From the NCBI GenBank assembly GCA_024663395.1, contig JANFAH010000005.1:2170001-2234000 (forward strand): a stretch of DNA of 64,000 bases, in the 5' to 3' direction. A program made the position numbers and the translations under genes. This document shows, in pieces, positions 47,542-57,342 of this stretch. The stretch comes from Pisolithus tinctorius. Taxonomy: Eukaryota > Basidiomycota > Agaricomycetes > Boletales > Pisolithaceae. Under the pieces are notes generated by a model. That model saw only the letters and a program-made list of their open reading frames with translations. It was not told the DNA's origin and ran no database searches. Position 1 is the stretch's first letter; each line of letters starts with the position of its first letter.

Positions 47542-47771
47542 TTAGCACTTGCACGTTTCGGGCGTGCACTCGCAGCTGTATCGAGTGAAATATCCTCAGC
47601 AAGCCTACTTCTGAGATGTAAGCCTCAGTGTGCTTTACCTCTCGCCGCACGTGCAGCCACTCATTCCACAGTGGTTGTTGACAAGAATAATGTTGACCTG
47701 CAAGACGGAGGCCAGTGAGTAAAAGTCCACGCACAAAGCTGGTTGATGACGGGGCTACATACAGATTGCAT
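47542..47771 (-). CDS. Metallothionein A (inverted copy)
   Basis: Three exons on the minus strand: 47771-47763 (only Met-Gln-Ser), 47697-47639, 47575-47542, with GT-AG introns. The product has 33 residues. It starts MQSVNIILVNNHC and contains seven cysteines in the order C-x4-C-x-C-x3-C-x-C-x4-C-x-C, ending in CKC. That spacing is the copper-type metallothionein pattern first known from Neurospora and found in several mushrooms. Such proteins chelate Cu, and sometimes Zn or Cd, in the cytosol. All exon sizes match copy B exactly. A TATA box lies about 80 nt upstream (47851-47856). The copy has lost the GC-rich promoter block. It is intact as a coding sequence. Confidence 0.85.
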
Positions 47772-47848
47772 GGTGCTGATAATATCGGTTGAGTGGGTTG
47801 AGTGGGTAATGAACAAATGTCCAATGAAGTTGTTGTGCTAACAACCGA

Positions 47849-47856
47849 CTTTTATA
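47849..47856 (-). promoter_or_regulatory. TATA box of metallothionein A
   Basis: TATAAAAG on the minus strand, about 80 nt before the ATG, at the same relative place as in copies B and C. Confidence 0.65.
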
Positions 47857-47946
47857 CGTATCATACCCCTGTATTTACCGGTATTTGCAGGGTACTCGAT
47901 CTTTCCGAATCGGCCGTGAGGCAATTTGGCAGTGTAGGCACAATGC

Positions 47947-48038
47947 TAATGAACGGAAGCAATGAGGCATTTTATAGACTATACAGGGATTACGAGTTAC
48001 ATATACTCTGGGGGGCACACGATCATGCGGAAGCTGAG
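47947..48038 (+). repeat. Dispersed repeat R2, copy 1
   Basis: Starts AATGAACGGAAGC and ends GCGGAAGCTGAG. It recurs at 49163-49256 and 52844-52937. Here it abuts the promoter side of metallothionein A; in the other two places it follows the 3' end of the metallothionein. This contrast marks one edge of the inversion. Confidence 0.8.
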
Positions 48039-48524
48039 CCAGCTAGTGGTGGGGGTTGGTGGAGAGGAGCGCCTTTGAGAATATTTTGCAAAGTGTCGAT
48101 GACCTGTCTGGAAAGTGTCATGGCATACAGGCAGGTGAGCGGAAGCACACCCGGATGTCGAGAAAATCAGCCATCCCCTTATCTGGAGGTCAGTCAGCAT
48201 CAAGGTAGATGAGGAGTCCTTACGGTGTAGACAGACAATGTGTTGATTTGTTGGGATGACAGATTCAGTACAGACGTGATCTGTCTCCAAACCATATGTC
48301 GAGATTTTTGCGAAGGCTTGAGCGGAAATCACGAAGTCTGGATTTGGTACAGAAAATCTCCCAAATATTTCTGACAGTCAGAGTTGGTCGAGGAATACGG
48401 TTAGCTGCGTTTGTATTACAGGCAGACTACCTTCCATGGTCTAGTTACTGTACTGACAGAATCTCGTTTCCGCAGTAATTGTGCCTACACCGCCAAATCC
48501 GAATTTGTCGGAGGTGGAGGCTGG

Positions 48525-48553
48525 TGGAGGCTGCCCTAAGCTGCCCGCCTCCA
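48525..48553. promoter_or_regulatory. GC-rich palindromic promoter element of metallothionein B
   Basis: TGGAGGC and GCCTCCA form perfect 7-bp arms around a 15-nt core (TGCCCTAAGCTGCCC). The same block is present upstream of copy C with one mismatch in the left arm, and is deleted in copy A. Its conservation and symmetry suggest a regulator binding site. I cannot say that it is metal-responsive. Confidence 0.5.
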
Positions 48554-48621
48554 AAAAATGCCTCACGGCCGATTCAGAAAGATCGAGTACCCTGCAAATA
48601 CCAGTAAATACGAGGGTATGA

Positions 48622-48628
48622 TATAAAA
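48622..48628 (+). promoter_or_regulatory. TATA box of metallothionein B
   Basis: TATAAAA about 80 nt upstream of the ATG at 48707. Confidence 0.65.
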
Positions 48629-48706
48629 GTCGGTCGTCAGCACAACAGCTTCATTGGACATTTGTTCATTACCCACTCAACCCACTCAACCGATATTATC
48701 AGCACC

Positions 48707-48938
48707 ATGCAATCTGTATGTAGCCCCGTCATCAACCAGCTTTGTGCGTGGACTTTTACTCACTGGCCTCCGTCTTGCAGGTCAACGTTATTCTTGTCAA
48801 CAACCACTGTGGAAAGGGTGATTGCGCGTGCGGCGAGAGGTAAAGCACACTGAGGCTTACATCTCATAGAAATAGGCTTGCTGAGGATATTTCACTCAAC
48901 ACAGCTGCAAGTGCAGGCCCGAAACGTGCAAGTGCTAA
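48707..48938 (+). CDS. Metallothionein B
   Basis: Three exons: 48707-48715, 48781-48839, 48905-48938. The product is 33 residues, starting MQSVNVILVNNHC and ending CKCRPETCKC. It has seven cysteines with spacing C-x4-C-x-C-x3-C-x-C-x4-C-x-C. It differs from copy A at about five residues, none of them cysteines. Apart from the first dozen residues it is made mostly of Cys, Gly, Lys and other small residues. No single reading frame is open across the gene because exon 1 codes for only three residues. The gene has the most complete promoter of the three (TATA box plus GC-rich palindrome). Predicted role: cytosolic metal buffering and detoxification. Confidence 0.88.
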
Positions 48939-49162
48939 AGGCCGTCGTCCGTTCCATCGTCAAATGTGACTGATTGCTGGCGATGTGACCAAGTTGTTTC
49001 TCGAATTCACCCCATATGCGTAGTTGTATGATGATGTAGGAGATGTGTCATTGTTTGGATGTCGGAAAATGAAAATGTGGAGATTATATGTAGTTTCAGC
49101 CGTCTAGTGTTTTGAGTGAGAGTGCGGACAACGACTGGCGGGTTCAGGGGGCATTCTGCCCC

Positions 49163-49256
49163 TAATGAACGGAAGCAGTGAGGCATTTTATAGACTATAC
49201 AGGGTTTACGAGTTACGTATACTTTGGGGGGACACGTGATCACGCGGAAGCTGAAG
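49163..49256 (+). repeat. Dispersed repeat R2, copy 2
   Basis: Starts TAATGAACGGAAGCAGTGAG directly after the 3' flank of metallothionein B. See copy 1 at 47947. Confidence 0.8.
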
Positions 49257-49266
49257 CGCTGACGGG

Positions 49267-49959
49267 CAGATCGCACCTCGCGCATTGCATCAGCTCTGAA
49301 GATCTGTTACATTTCATCTGCCCGTTTTTGTATCTTTTACACCTTTGTTCTATGTTACGACAAAAATGATCTACGGCGACATCTGGTATCGGGATGCAAG
49401 ATATAACGACAATGCGGGTATTTGGGAGACACAAGCCTCTACCGGTTCTGAACGAATCTCTATAGCTCCTGGGCTTCAGTAACACCTAGCTCCAACATAC
49501 ACGAATATGTCTGACCGTGCCCAACGTTGAAGGTCGAACCGCCTGTTACACGTCCGTCTTCGTATGCGACGTCATCAACGACCGGGGCGCAAAGTTGATT
49601 GCTTCAACCTCTCGACTCGGCGCATCATGGGATGATTGGGTGAAACATTCTCGGGTGTGAATTATCAGCCGCGAGGCCTGGTCATCGTCCAGCATGACCC
49701 ATGAGATGAGCAAACTCATGATGGAACTTACGCAGAAAGAGTATAGGGCTAAAATTATCCTGCAGCAACGTGGTAAAGTCAAATATACGATTGAAGGAAA
49801 ACTGGAGACGTACGGAGCGGTGACGGTGGCAAGAGCCGTGCGATAGATAGCGGTGACGGGAACGGGGGCACCAATATTCCTAGATTCAGGGAGGGGGACA
49901 TTGCAGTTAGTTCTTTGTTTAAAAGTGCATGCTACGTTCGTGGACCTACCAACTGAGTT
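49267..49959 (-). pseudogene. Duplicated 3' fragment of the DUF6533 membrane-protein gene
   Basis: Matches 52985-53678, the 3' end and downstream flank of the gene at 53271-55158, at high identity. It includes the coding blocks PVTAIYRTALATVTAPYVSS and MLDDDQASRLIIHTRECF, with a frame change between them relative to the intact gene. The copy stops exactly where that gene has an intron donor (GGTAAG on the minus strand) and joins the EDC4 copy at 49960. It cannot encode the protein. Confidence 0.85.
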
Positions 49960-51177
49960 GAATAAACAGAATCTCCCCATAGAGATGGAGAAGTTATCGA
50001 TACGCTCCGTCCTGACATCTCTACCCATTTCGCTAGCATTCTTTCTAACAATCTTAATCTGTTGATCGAGCAATATGTCAAGGACTCGGTGTCGAAGTCT
50101 TTCTTGCCTGCGTATTCACAGCAGACATCAGCAATGCACCAGGACATCCTCGGGACCGAGATTTTGAACGTGAAGAAGGATTCTATCACATGGCAAACCG
50201 AAGCCGCTCGAAGCCAGGAGGTTCGTTCCTGTCGATCCTTGATTTTTCCTGGGTTTATTGGGGCTAACGCATCTGGACTAGGCTTTGATTCGAGAACTTG
50301 AACATTCGGTTAGGATATTGTCTGATCAAGTCAAGTTCCTGACGATGAATGCGTCGACCTTGTCCGCCGCGCACCACAGGGTGGCTGGCGGTGGTTCCCC
50401 AGTTCCATCGGTGGCCAGTATGAGTTCGATCGCAGCTTCCGACGACCCAGCCAGCAGCCTACACCACTCAAGCCACTACTAAGAGTTATTCACAGCCGAC
50501 ACAGCCAACTTCTATCCACGGATCGTGGTACTCTTCCTCCACCATTGCAGCACCTCAGGCGTCCCACCTAATTGCACCGCCCCCGCCCCCGCCTGCTCCG
50601 GCTTCTCAACACTCTCCACCAACCCAACCTCAACGTGAGGAATGGGATGACACTTACCTGTCCGTGTTGAGCACCCAGGATCCTAAACAGCTACGGGAAT
50701 TACTGGCACGATCAAATCCAGAAATCGTCATGCCGTTGAATGGCCCAGGACCCTTGTCGTAGGCTGTGATCTTAACTTTGCTGCATCGCGTGAGTGGGAT
50801 TCATTTTTCCATTTTCATTCTAGCGTGCTTAGGTTAATTCAACAGCTCGCCGCCACTGTGGGAGAGACTCCGCCAGTCGGTGAATCGCTCAAATCGGCCC
50901 TGTGGTGGCTCCAGCGAGCAGCTACTGTATTAAATATCAACGTGAGTTTTTCTGCGATCATGTGGACGTACCTTCGCTCATCAGGGTCGTTCGTTCTTAT
51001 CTAGGAGCCTCTTATCTCACCCTACGTGGCTCGAGTTGTGCCAAATGTCAAGGCCATGCTGAACACCATCAAACAGCGTCTATCGATTCTCCCAGGTCCT
51101 CCACAGCTGATGGACTCTGTTAGGACGATTTCTGATATTCAAGATACTCTTACTCGCAAGCAAGCATAAGGGAGGAA
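49960..51177 (+). pseudogene. Partial duplicate of EDC4 (3' end), pseudogene
   Basis: Copy of 45328-46576 including introns. Damage relative to EDC4: five extra bases near 49998 shift the frame; about nine bases are missing near 50155; about 23 bases are missing near 50440; and a CAG codon has become TAG at 50759-50761 (GPGPLS then stop). It lacks the promoter, the WD40 region and the first two thirds of the gene. Sequence identity is otherwise high, so the duplication is fairly recent. The block continues after the inserted element, at 51919-52072, as a copy of 46677-46858. Confidence 0.92.
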
Positions 51178-51285
51178 ATGAAGAGTGTTGTTGTGAAAGT
51201 GCCGAAAATATTCGTCCTTGTTTCCATGTATATCTTACTAGTTGTATTTTTTTTCTCTTCTCTCCGATGCTCATGCATATGACGC

Positions 51286-51352
51286 TATGACGCTGCGTCT
51301 GTAACATTAAACAAACAAAAATAAAACAGCCGATTGCGCGACTTTTGCAGTA
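51286..51352. repeat. Left terminal inverted repeat of the MITE-like element
   Basis: Pairs with 51852-51918. It contains the stretch AAACAAACAAAAATAAAACA shared by both ends. Confidence 0.85.
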
Positions 51353-51851
51353 ATGCGCAGAAAATTTGCAGGTGGCTGTGCCCACAGCTACTGACTAAGC
51401 AGGGCACGTGCACGGGGGAACGAGCGAGTCAGGGCTACACGCACTCCTCGCCCGTTCCTCGGGACTCGTTTCGATGCTACTGTACATAACCCATGTAATA
51501 ATGGGTATTTTTGCCAAGAAACGGGCCCAAATTCGCTAGGCCAGTGATGATTTGTGGCGCGGAGTGCGGTCACATGAATTTGCAGGTGGCGATGCCGTGG
51601 GAAATTCCCGAAGGAGCAATCCCGCCACCAGGCGGGAGGGGCGGGGGAGGGGGTCGAGCGTTCGAGCGGGCCCTGTGGGGCATCACGGCCTCGTGGATTG
51701 GGCGGGATGACTGGGAAGGGTGCCGACGAACTGTGTTCGCGTCCTGCCTACGTTTATCTATTGTATCTACCCTCCTAGCTAGTGCAAAGTGGTGCAAGGT
51801 GGCTGTGTTAAAAATTATGCAGGGGTAGTATAAAAAGTTGCGCAGGAGGAG

Positions 51852-51918
51852 TACTGCAAAAGTCGCGCAATCAGCTGTTTTATTTTTGTTTGTTTAATGT
51901 TACAGATGCAGCGTCATA
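51852..51918. repeat. Right terminal inverted repeat of the MITE-like element
   Basis: Reverse complement of the left end, ending GCAGCGTCATA before the flanking CATGCAT. Confidence 0.85.
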
Positions 51919-52159
51919 CATGCATGCATCCACGATCGACCCGCAGGCTGTGATTTTTACTTCATGAAATGACTTTTTACGTTCACATTACGCTTTGTTA
52001 TTCCGAAATGTTCTACAAATCCCGTCATGTGTCGTCGTATGTAGTTAATGCAGACCATGACTCCATTCCCGGGCTGCCAGTGACTAATGACGTTTATAAG
52101 CGAGAACTAAGAGCTGTTCCCATTGTGTTCCCACGTCAAATCATTGTGCCTACACCGCC

Positions 52160-52171
52160 AAATCCGGATTT
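52160..52171. promoter_or_regulatory. 12-bp perfect palindrome upstream of metallothionein C
   Basis: AAATCCGGATTT, perfect in copy C; copy B has AAATCCGAATTT at the equivalent place and copy A has lost it. It is a possible dimeric regulator site. Confidence 0.4.
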
Positions 52172-52296
52172 GTCAGAGGTAGAGGCTGGTGGGGGCTGCC
52201 CTAAGCTGCCCGCCTCCAAAAAATGCCTCACGGCCGATTCGGTAAATTCGGGAGAGATCGAGTACCCCGCAAATACCAGTAAACACAGGGGTATAA

Positions 52297-52302
52297 TATA
52301 AA
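52297..52302 (+). promoter_or_regulatory. TATA box of metallothionein C
   Basis: TATAAA about 75 nt upstream of the ATG at 52373, in the same context as copies A and B. Confidence 0.6.
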
Positions 52303-52372
52303 GGTCGGTCATCAGCACGACATCGACATTGGACATTTGTTCATTACCCACTCGACCGATATTATCATCATC

Positions 52373-52616
52373 ATGCAATCTGTATGTAGCCCCATCATCG
52401 ACGAGCTTCGTGCGTGGACTTTGACTCACTGGCCTCCGTCTTGTAGGTCAACGCTGTTCTTGTCAACAACCACGACGGCTGTGGAAACGCGTCATGCGCA
52501 TGCGGCTCCAGGTAAGGCATACTGGTGCTTATAGCTCATAGATGCAGGTTTGCTGAAGATATTTCACTCGATACAGCTGCGGTTGCGCTGCCGGCTCGTG
52601 CAAGTGCGGGAAGTAA
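52373..52616 (+). CDS. Metallothionein C (divergent copy)
   Basis: Three exons: 52373-52381, 52447-52511, 52577-52616, with phases as in copies A and B. The product has 37 residues. It starts MQSVNAVLVNNHDGC; cysteines are again spaced C-x4-C-x-C-x3-C-x-C-x4-C-x-C, and the end is CKCGK instead of CKC. Exon 2 is six bases longer than in A and B, adding two residues before the first cysteine. Between cysteines it has Gly, Ala and Ser where A and B have charged residues, so metal preference or stability may differ. The promoter keeps the TATA box and the GC-rich block. The coding sequence is intact. Confidence 0.87.
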
Positions 52617-52843
52617 TTGCCCTCGTCCATCCCATCGTCGTCGAATGTGATCGATCGCTGGCGATGTGACCAAGCTGTTGTTTCTCGAATCCACCGTATA
52701 TGAGTAGTTGTATGATGATGTAGGCGATGTGTCTTGTTTGGAGGTTGGAAAATTTGGAGATTATGTGTAGTTTCGGCCGTCTAGCGTTTTGAGTGAGAGT
52801 GCGAGTGTGGACAATGAATGGTGTGTTCAGGGGGCTTTCGCTC

Positions 52844-52937
52844 CCGATGAGCGGAAGCAATTAATGAGGCATTTTTCAGACTATACAGGGTTTTCAAGTT
52901 ACGTGCACACATGGAGGCACGCGACCATGCGGAAGCT
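52844..52937 (+). repeat. Dispersed repeat R2, copy 3
   Basis: More diverged copy (GATGAGCGGAAGCAATTAAT and onward) directly after the 3' flank of metallothionein C. Confidence 0.75.
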
Positions 52938-53270
52938 AGCGCTGAAGCGCTGACAACTCATGGTGTGCTCCACAGCTTGACGGACAGATTAGCCACGCAT
53001 GTCATGCGTTGCATCAGTTCTGAAGATCTGTTACACCGCATCTACCCGTTCTCATATCTTTTACATCTTTGTTCTACGTTACGACAAAAAATGATCTACG
53101 GCGACATCTGGTATCGGGATGCAAGATATAACGACAATGCGGGTATTTGGGAGATACAAGCCTCTACCGGTTCTGAACAAATCTCAATGGCTCCTGTGCT
53201 TCAGCAACACCTGGCTCCAACATACACGAATATGTCTGACCGCGCCCAACGCTGAAGGTCGAACCGCCTG

Positions 53271-55158
53271 TTACACATCCGTCTTCGCGTGCGATGTCAT
53301 CAACGACCGGGACGCGAAGTTGATTGGTTCAACCTCTCGACTCAGCGCGTCATTGGATGATTGGGCGAAACATTCTCGGGTGTGAATTATTAGTCGCGAG
53401 GCCTGGTCGTCGTCCAGCATTTGATTCATGAGATGAGCAAACTCAGGATGGAACTTACGCAGAAAGAGTATAGAGCTAAGATTATCCTGTAGCAACGTGG
53501 TAAAGTCAAATATACGATTGAAGGAAAAACTGGAGACGTACGGAGCGGTGACGGTGGCAAGAGCCGTGCGATAGATAGCGGTGACGGGAACGGAGGCGAC
53601 CAATATCCCTAGATTCAGGGAGGACGTCGCAGTTAGTTCTTTGTTTTAAGGTGCATGTCACGTTCGTGGACTTACCAAACATGCTGCGAGTCCAGACACA
53701 ACCACGTTCACATTTCTGTGCATCGAGGGAATGTGGAGAGCTTTACTTACGGGAAGTAGAATAGCACACTATCTCTGACCAGCGTTCGGGTCATTGGCTG
53801 GATGTTCTGAATTTCTTCCTTGATATTCGAGATCGTGATATCCCTGAAATGCTTAAACCTCCATTTCATACTCGAGTAGAGCAGATGGAGGGTGAGTCCA
53901 AGGAAAATCGCTACAGAAAAACATGAGATCCCAGATGACTTCGAAATAGGAGGACCAACTGGCAACGATGATTGATATGATCCTTTCGGTTTGTCAGTTG
54001 GGTACAATATTATAATCGTGAAGGGTTCCTACCAAGCCGGGAGTGTCAGTGCAACGTTTGGATCTTCGCTAAGCATGCAACCAGGCCAAGGAATCCCGGC
54101 CGGAGGCTCGACCACCCTTTTCTGGATCCATGAGACTGATATAATACATACAATAATCTCAGCCTAAGCATATTGCAGACTACTCTGTGAGGCCCACACG
54201 CGAAGATTTCTGGCGCAGGATTTACGAACCAAAGATTCAACTGGTTTAGAGATGGTGGGTAATCAACATTCGTATGAGTAGGACAAATCATATCTCACTG
54301 ATGACCACAGACGCGAGGAAGATTTGGTGTTTTCGTAATCCTTCCTTGCCATGGAAGATTTGGTACATGGCATTGAGGCGGATCACTAGGATAACGTTGA
54401 CGAGCGCCGAGTACAATATTTCCCCTCCACTAGTAACAAAGTAAGTCAGCGAGTGTAAAGTTGTACGTGGCGGGATTGAACTCACAAAGTGAGGTAATAG
54501 TAGTAAACCTTGCAACTTGCAGCGTGAAATGGTTAGTAAGTATCTGCAAACCTGTCCACGTAAATGCGTACAACTAATAGTAGTGTCAGTCAACGAAGAA
54601 ATGCGAGCTGGCTGATTCGCATACAGGTACAGAGAAGCCCTGGTGGTTGTTCACTGGAGTTCCATTGAGTAGTAGGATACAGCGAGCGGAAGACACCGTA
54701 CCAGCAAAATATCCCCTGCGTGAGTTGTTGTAGCGGGACAGCACTGACTAGCATAGGAATGTGACTTACACAAGATAAAAAAGAGCGTAGTAACGGCCAA
54801 AAATAAAAAGAGCTTGGACTAGGGTGCGGCGAGCTCTGCCACGCCAAGAAGTGTGCTCTTCATAATTGGTGTTGTGGTAGTATCTCCAGATAAGGGGAAT
54901 CTGCAAAAAATGCCAGTGCTACGTCAGAACACAAGAGCTGTCAAATAGTGAGTCACAATGTCGCAGACCTCTCTGTCAAGGTTGGTTAGGATGTCATGGA
55001 CGAGCAACGCCACACAAGATACTATCACGGAGTTCGAGGTGAGTGCGGGATCAGACAATTAGCAGTGACGTTTACTTGCTCGTAACATAGTTGACTAGAC
55101 GAATCTGGCGGAGGCTGTCGTACAGAGCTTGAAGCTCCTCTTCCTCCGGAGCCGACAT
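53271..55158 (-). CDS. DUF6533-family multi-pass membrane protein
   Basis: Starts at 55158 with MSAPEEEELQALYDSLRQIR then LVNYVTSK. The next exon carries VALLVHDILTNLDREV, the DUF6533 signature (a helix followed by DxLxTxDxEV), followed by IPLIWRYYHNTN and RRTLVQALFIFGRYYALFYL. Later exons give VILVIRLNAMYQIFHGKEGL, SCFSVAIFLGLTLHLLYSSM, NVNVVVSGLAACL and a C-terminal tail with MLDDDQASRLIIHTRECFAQ. Stop at 53271-53273. Several hydrophobic helices are present, as expected for this seven-helix basidiomycete family, whose function is unknown. Some internal junctions (54280-54850) are approximate. Its 3' end was duplicated to 49267-49959. Confidence 0.72.
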
Positions 55159-57342
55159 GATGAACTGGAAGTGCGACTGACCAGGGGATCGATCGATGAA
55201 ACTTATAGCACATCTCAGATGGGTCAGCGTTAGTTCGGCCATCATTTGTATCACGATTGCATGATGGCAACGCCCTTCAATGCCCACCTTCACGTTTGAA
55301 CACTGCCAACTTGCACCGCCGGCCCCCGTAAAAACTGTACCTCGAGAAAAGTTTATCCCGACAGGCTGTTCGATTGTGGTGTTCTCTGGGTCTGGATTTT
55401 TCGTAAGACAGGCCAACGCCGTGATTCCTCTTTCTTCCTACGTAACTGATCCCCTTTTCACAGCAGTCTAGAAGTATGTACTCTCCTCTGCGCCCATAGT
55501 GATTGGCACACCGTTCTACCACTTCAGCTCAGTCGAGGTGATCATGCAGTTCCTCGGAACCAAAGTCACAAACAAGATAATTAAACCTGGCTTCATAACA
55601 GCTGCCGGGTCTTCTCTCCGATCACATAAACCCCCTTAATGTGGTGAATTGCAGTTTATGGGCGCACATGATAGCCTCTCAAAATGGCGAAGACTGGAAA
55701 CGATGCCAATCAGCGTGAGAGCCACCGTTCACTCCAACCAGGCAATGTTAGTGTTGCATCTTGTGTTCTTTACAGTAACTCCACTAATCACGTTTACATA
55801 GGTTCTCTCGCATAGCAGAGGAAATGATCTCTGTATACAAACAATTAGTCATATCACAAGGGTGAAACAAGGCCATTCACGGTGTCATCTTCCACATCAA
55901 CCCTCTCGTTATCAGGGTATGCTCTTTCCGTTTAGTGTATTAGATACTGAAAGTGAAACGTATCTTTGTGATTATGCGCTCCACGGTCGGAACACGGGAG
56001 TGAAGCCGCACGCTCAAATCTCGGTTTCAAAACTTTTGCCCCATTCTTACCTGCGCCGTAACTCCACGGATGTATGGGAATTCCTGCGTTAAATTTTGTA
56101 GTACTAGTGGACAACCACGCGAGTCATCAGGGCAAGCATTCAGATAGCGCTTTACCGTACCTGTGCTGGTCATGCAGCACTGCTGATGCGCTGGCGGGAA
56201 TGCCAACAAGTGACATCCAAACGCGCAGACGTGCTCGAGGATGACATGGGCACAGACACAAGCACGCTGTTTTATGTGGTACGCAGCAATACATCTAGGA
56301 TTACCCTGGAATGCGCCATTGCTACATCCTTCTACCTCGAACGTGCTGGTTGCACGTAGGTTGAAGACGAGCGAAGACAGTCGGCCGAATGAGTTGCGCC
56401 GAATTCGGAAGCACTTAAGCAAGCCTTCTCACAGCGACGTTGGGCAAGACGCAATGATAGAAAGTTTAAGAATATGCTGGACCCGGGAAAAAATGAGGAA
56501 TGAGCTAGGTGGCAACCAGGACTCACGACCTAGTAAATGTATTGAAGTTGTGTAATCTCTTGCCCTCGTGATCCAGAAAGCGGGAGACAAGTGAGGAAGA
56601 AAGGGGTTGAGTACGGCTGTAACGGATATCATAACATCAGGACCATCTGCACTATATAGAGTATCCTAACTTTCGCTTTGCGGAATGCTGGCTAAGCGCT
56701 CTCTGTTAAGCCTCTTAGTGGCTGATTTGAAGTCGTTTCCCTATGTAGTTAGCCAAAAGCCGATCTCGGTGTCTACATCACCTGATGGCCTTCCATTCCG
56801 AATCGCCTTCCGCCCGCAGTTAGGCTCTGGGGATACACTGTCAGAAGTTCCGTAGCATGTAGACCACAGTTCTCTCGCCGGGTCAGAAAAGGCAACTGTG
56901 AAGGGGGGGTTGGACGGGTAGGCCCTCAATTAGAACAACGCCAATGCATGACAGCGTTGTAGAGGTTGCTGGACCAGTTCTGTGCGTTCGAGATCCGTTG
57001 TCAGCAAAAATAAGTGTGGATGGTGGCACGTCATGAGTCGGGCGATTGAATTTGCGTTCAGTCCTAATGCTCCAAGCATGCGAATAATACAAACCTCGCA
57101 GATGCAAATGCTCCTAGTTCGCTCGGTGGTAGGTCAACCTAAGCGTAGGTAAGCTATGCAATGTTTGCTGGTAAACCACAGGTCAGGGTAAGAGTTATCA
57201 GACGTGTTGTATTCAAAGAGATGATGGTATTGCTCAAAGGAAGTTGTGGTTAGAGAAGGCAGATAAGGCGGTGTTCATACACATTCGGCGACCTCATGAG
57301 GCTGGATCCTCCGAATCTCTTCGGCTGTACCCCTGGTTTGAG
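55159..57342. other. Region without a recognised gene
   Basis: Only short overlapping frames are present. A 63-codon plus frame at 55280-55471 (PTFTFEHCQLAPP) and minus frames around 56027-56422 have no family resemblance. No repeats shared with the metallothionein array were noticed. Confidence 0.5.

Larger units (their letters stand above)
47332..47945 (-). repeat. Left arm of metallothionein inverted repeat
   Basis: Reads as the reverse complement of 48477-49157 with high identity by eye, covering promoter, gene and 3' flank. It lacks about 62 bases of promoter present in the right arm. Arms are separated by about 530 bases. Confidence 0.9.
48477..49157 (+). repeat. Right arm of metallothionein inverted repeat
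   Basis: Direct-orientation metallothionein segment from TGTGCCTACAC to GTTCAGGGGGCATT. It pairs with 47332-47945 and is also similar, with more changes, to 52144-52840. Confidence 0.9.
51286..51918. mobile_element. MITE-like element with about 67-bp terminal inverted repeats
   Basis: The left end (51286-51352) starts TATGACGCTGCGTCTGTAAC. The right end (51852-51918) is its reverse complement with only two or three mismatches. The element interrupts the duplicated EDC4 3' flank: the paralogous site at 46670-46682 is uninterrupted. CATGCAT occurs on both sides (51273-51279, 51919-51925) against a single longer CATGCATGCAT in the empty site, so a 7-bp target duplication is possible, though an extra ATGACGC stands before the left end. 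No transposase is encoded in the 633 bases. It is probably a non-autonomous DNA transposon. Confidence 0.82.

Noticed and set aside
48481..48560. Copper-regulator (ACE1/Mac1-type) site in the metallothionein promoter
   Set aside because: The GCTG-containing stretches do not match the yeast ACE1 consensus at the last base, so no named metal-response element is claimed.
55280..55471. 63-codon plus-strand frame
   Set aside because: Too short, with no motif; it overlaps the 5' flank of the DUF6533 gene.
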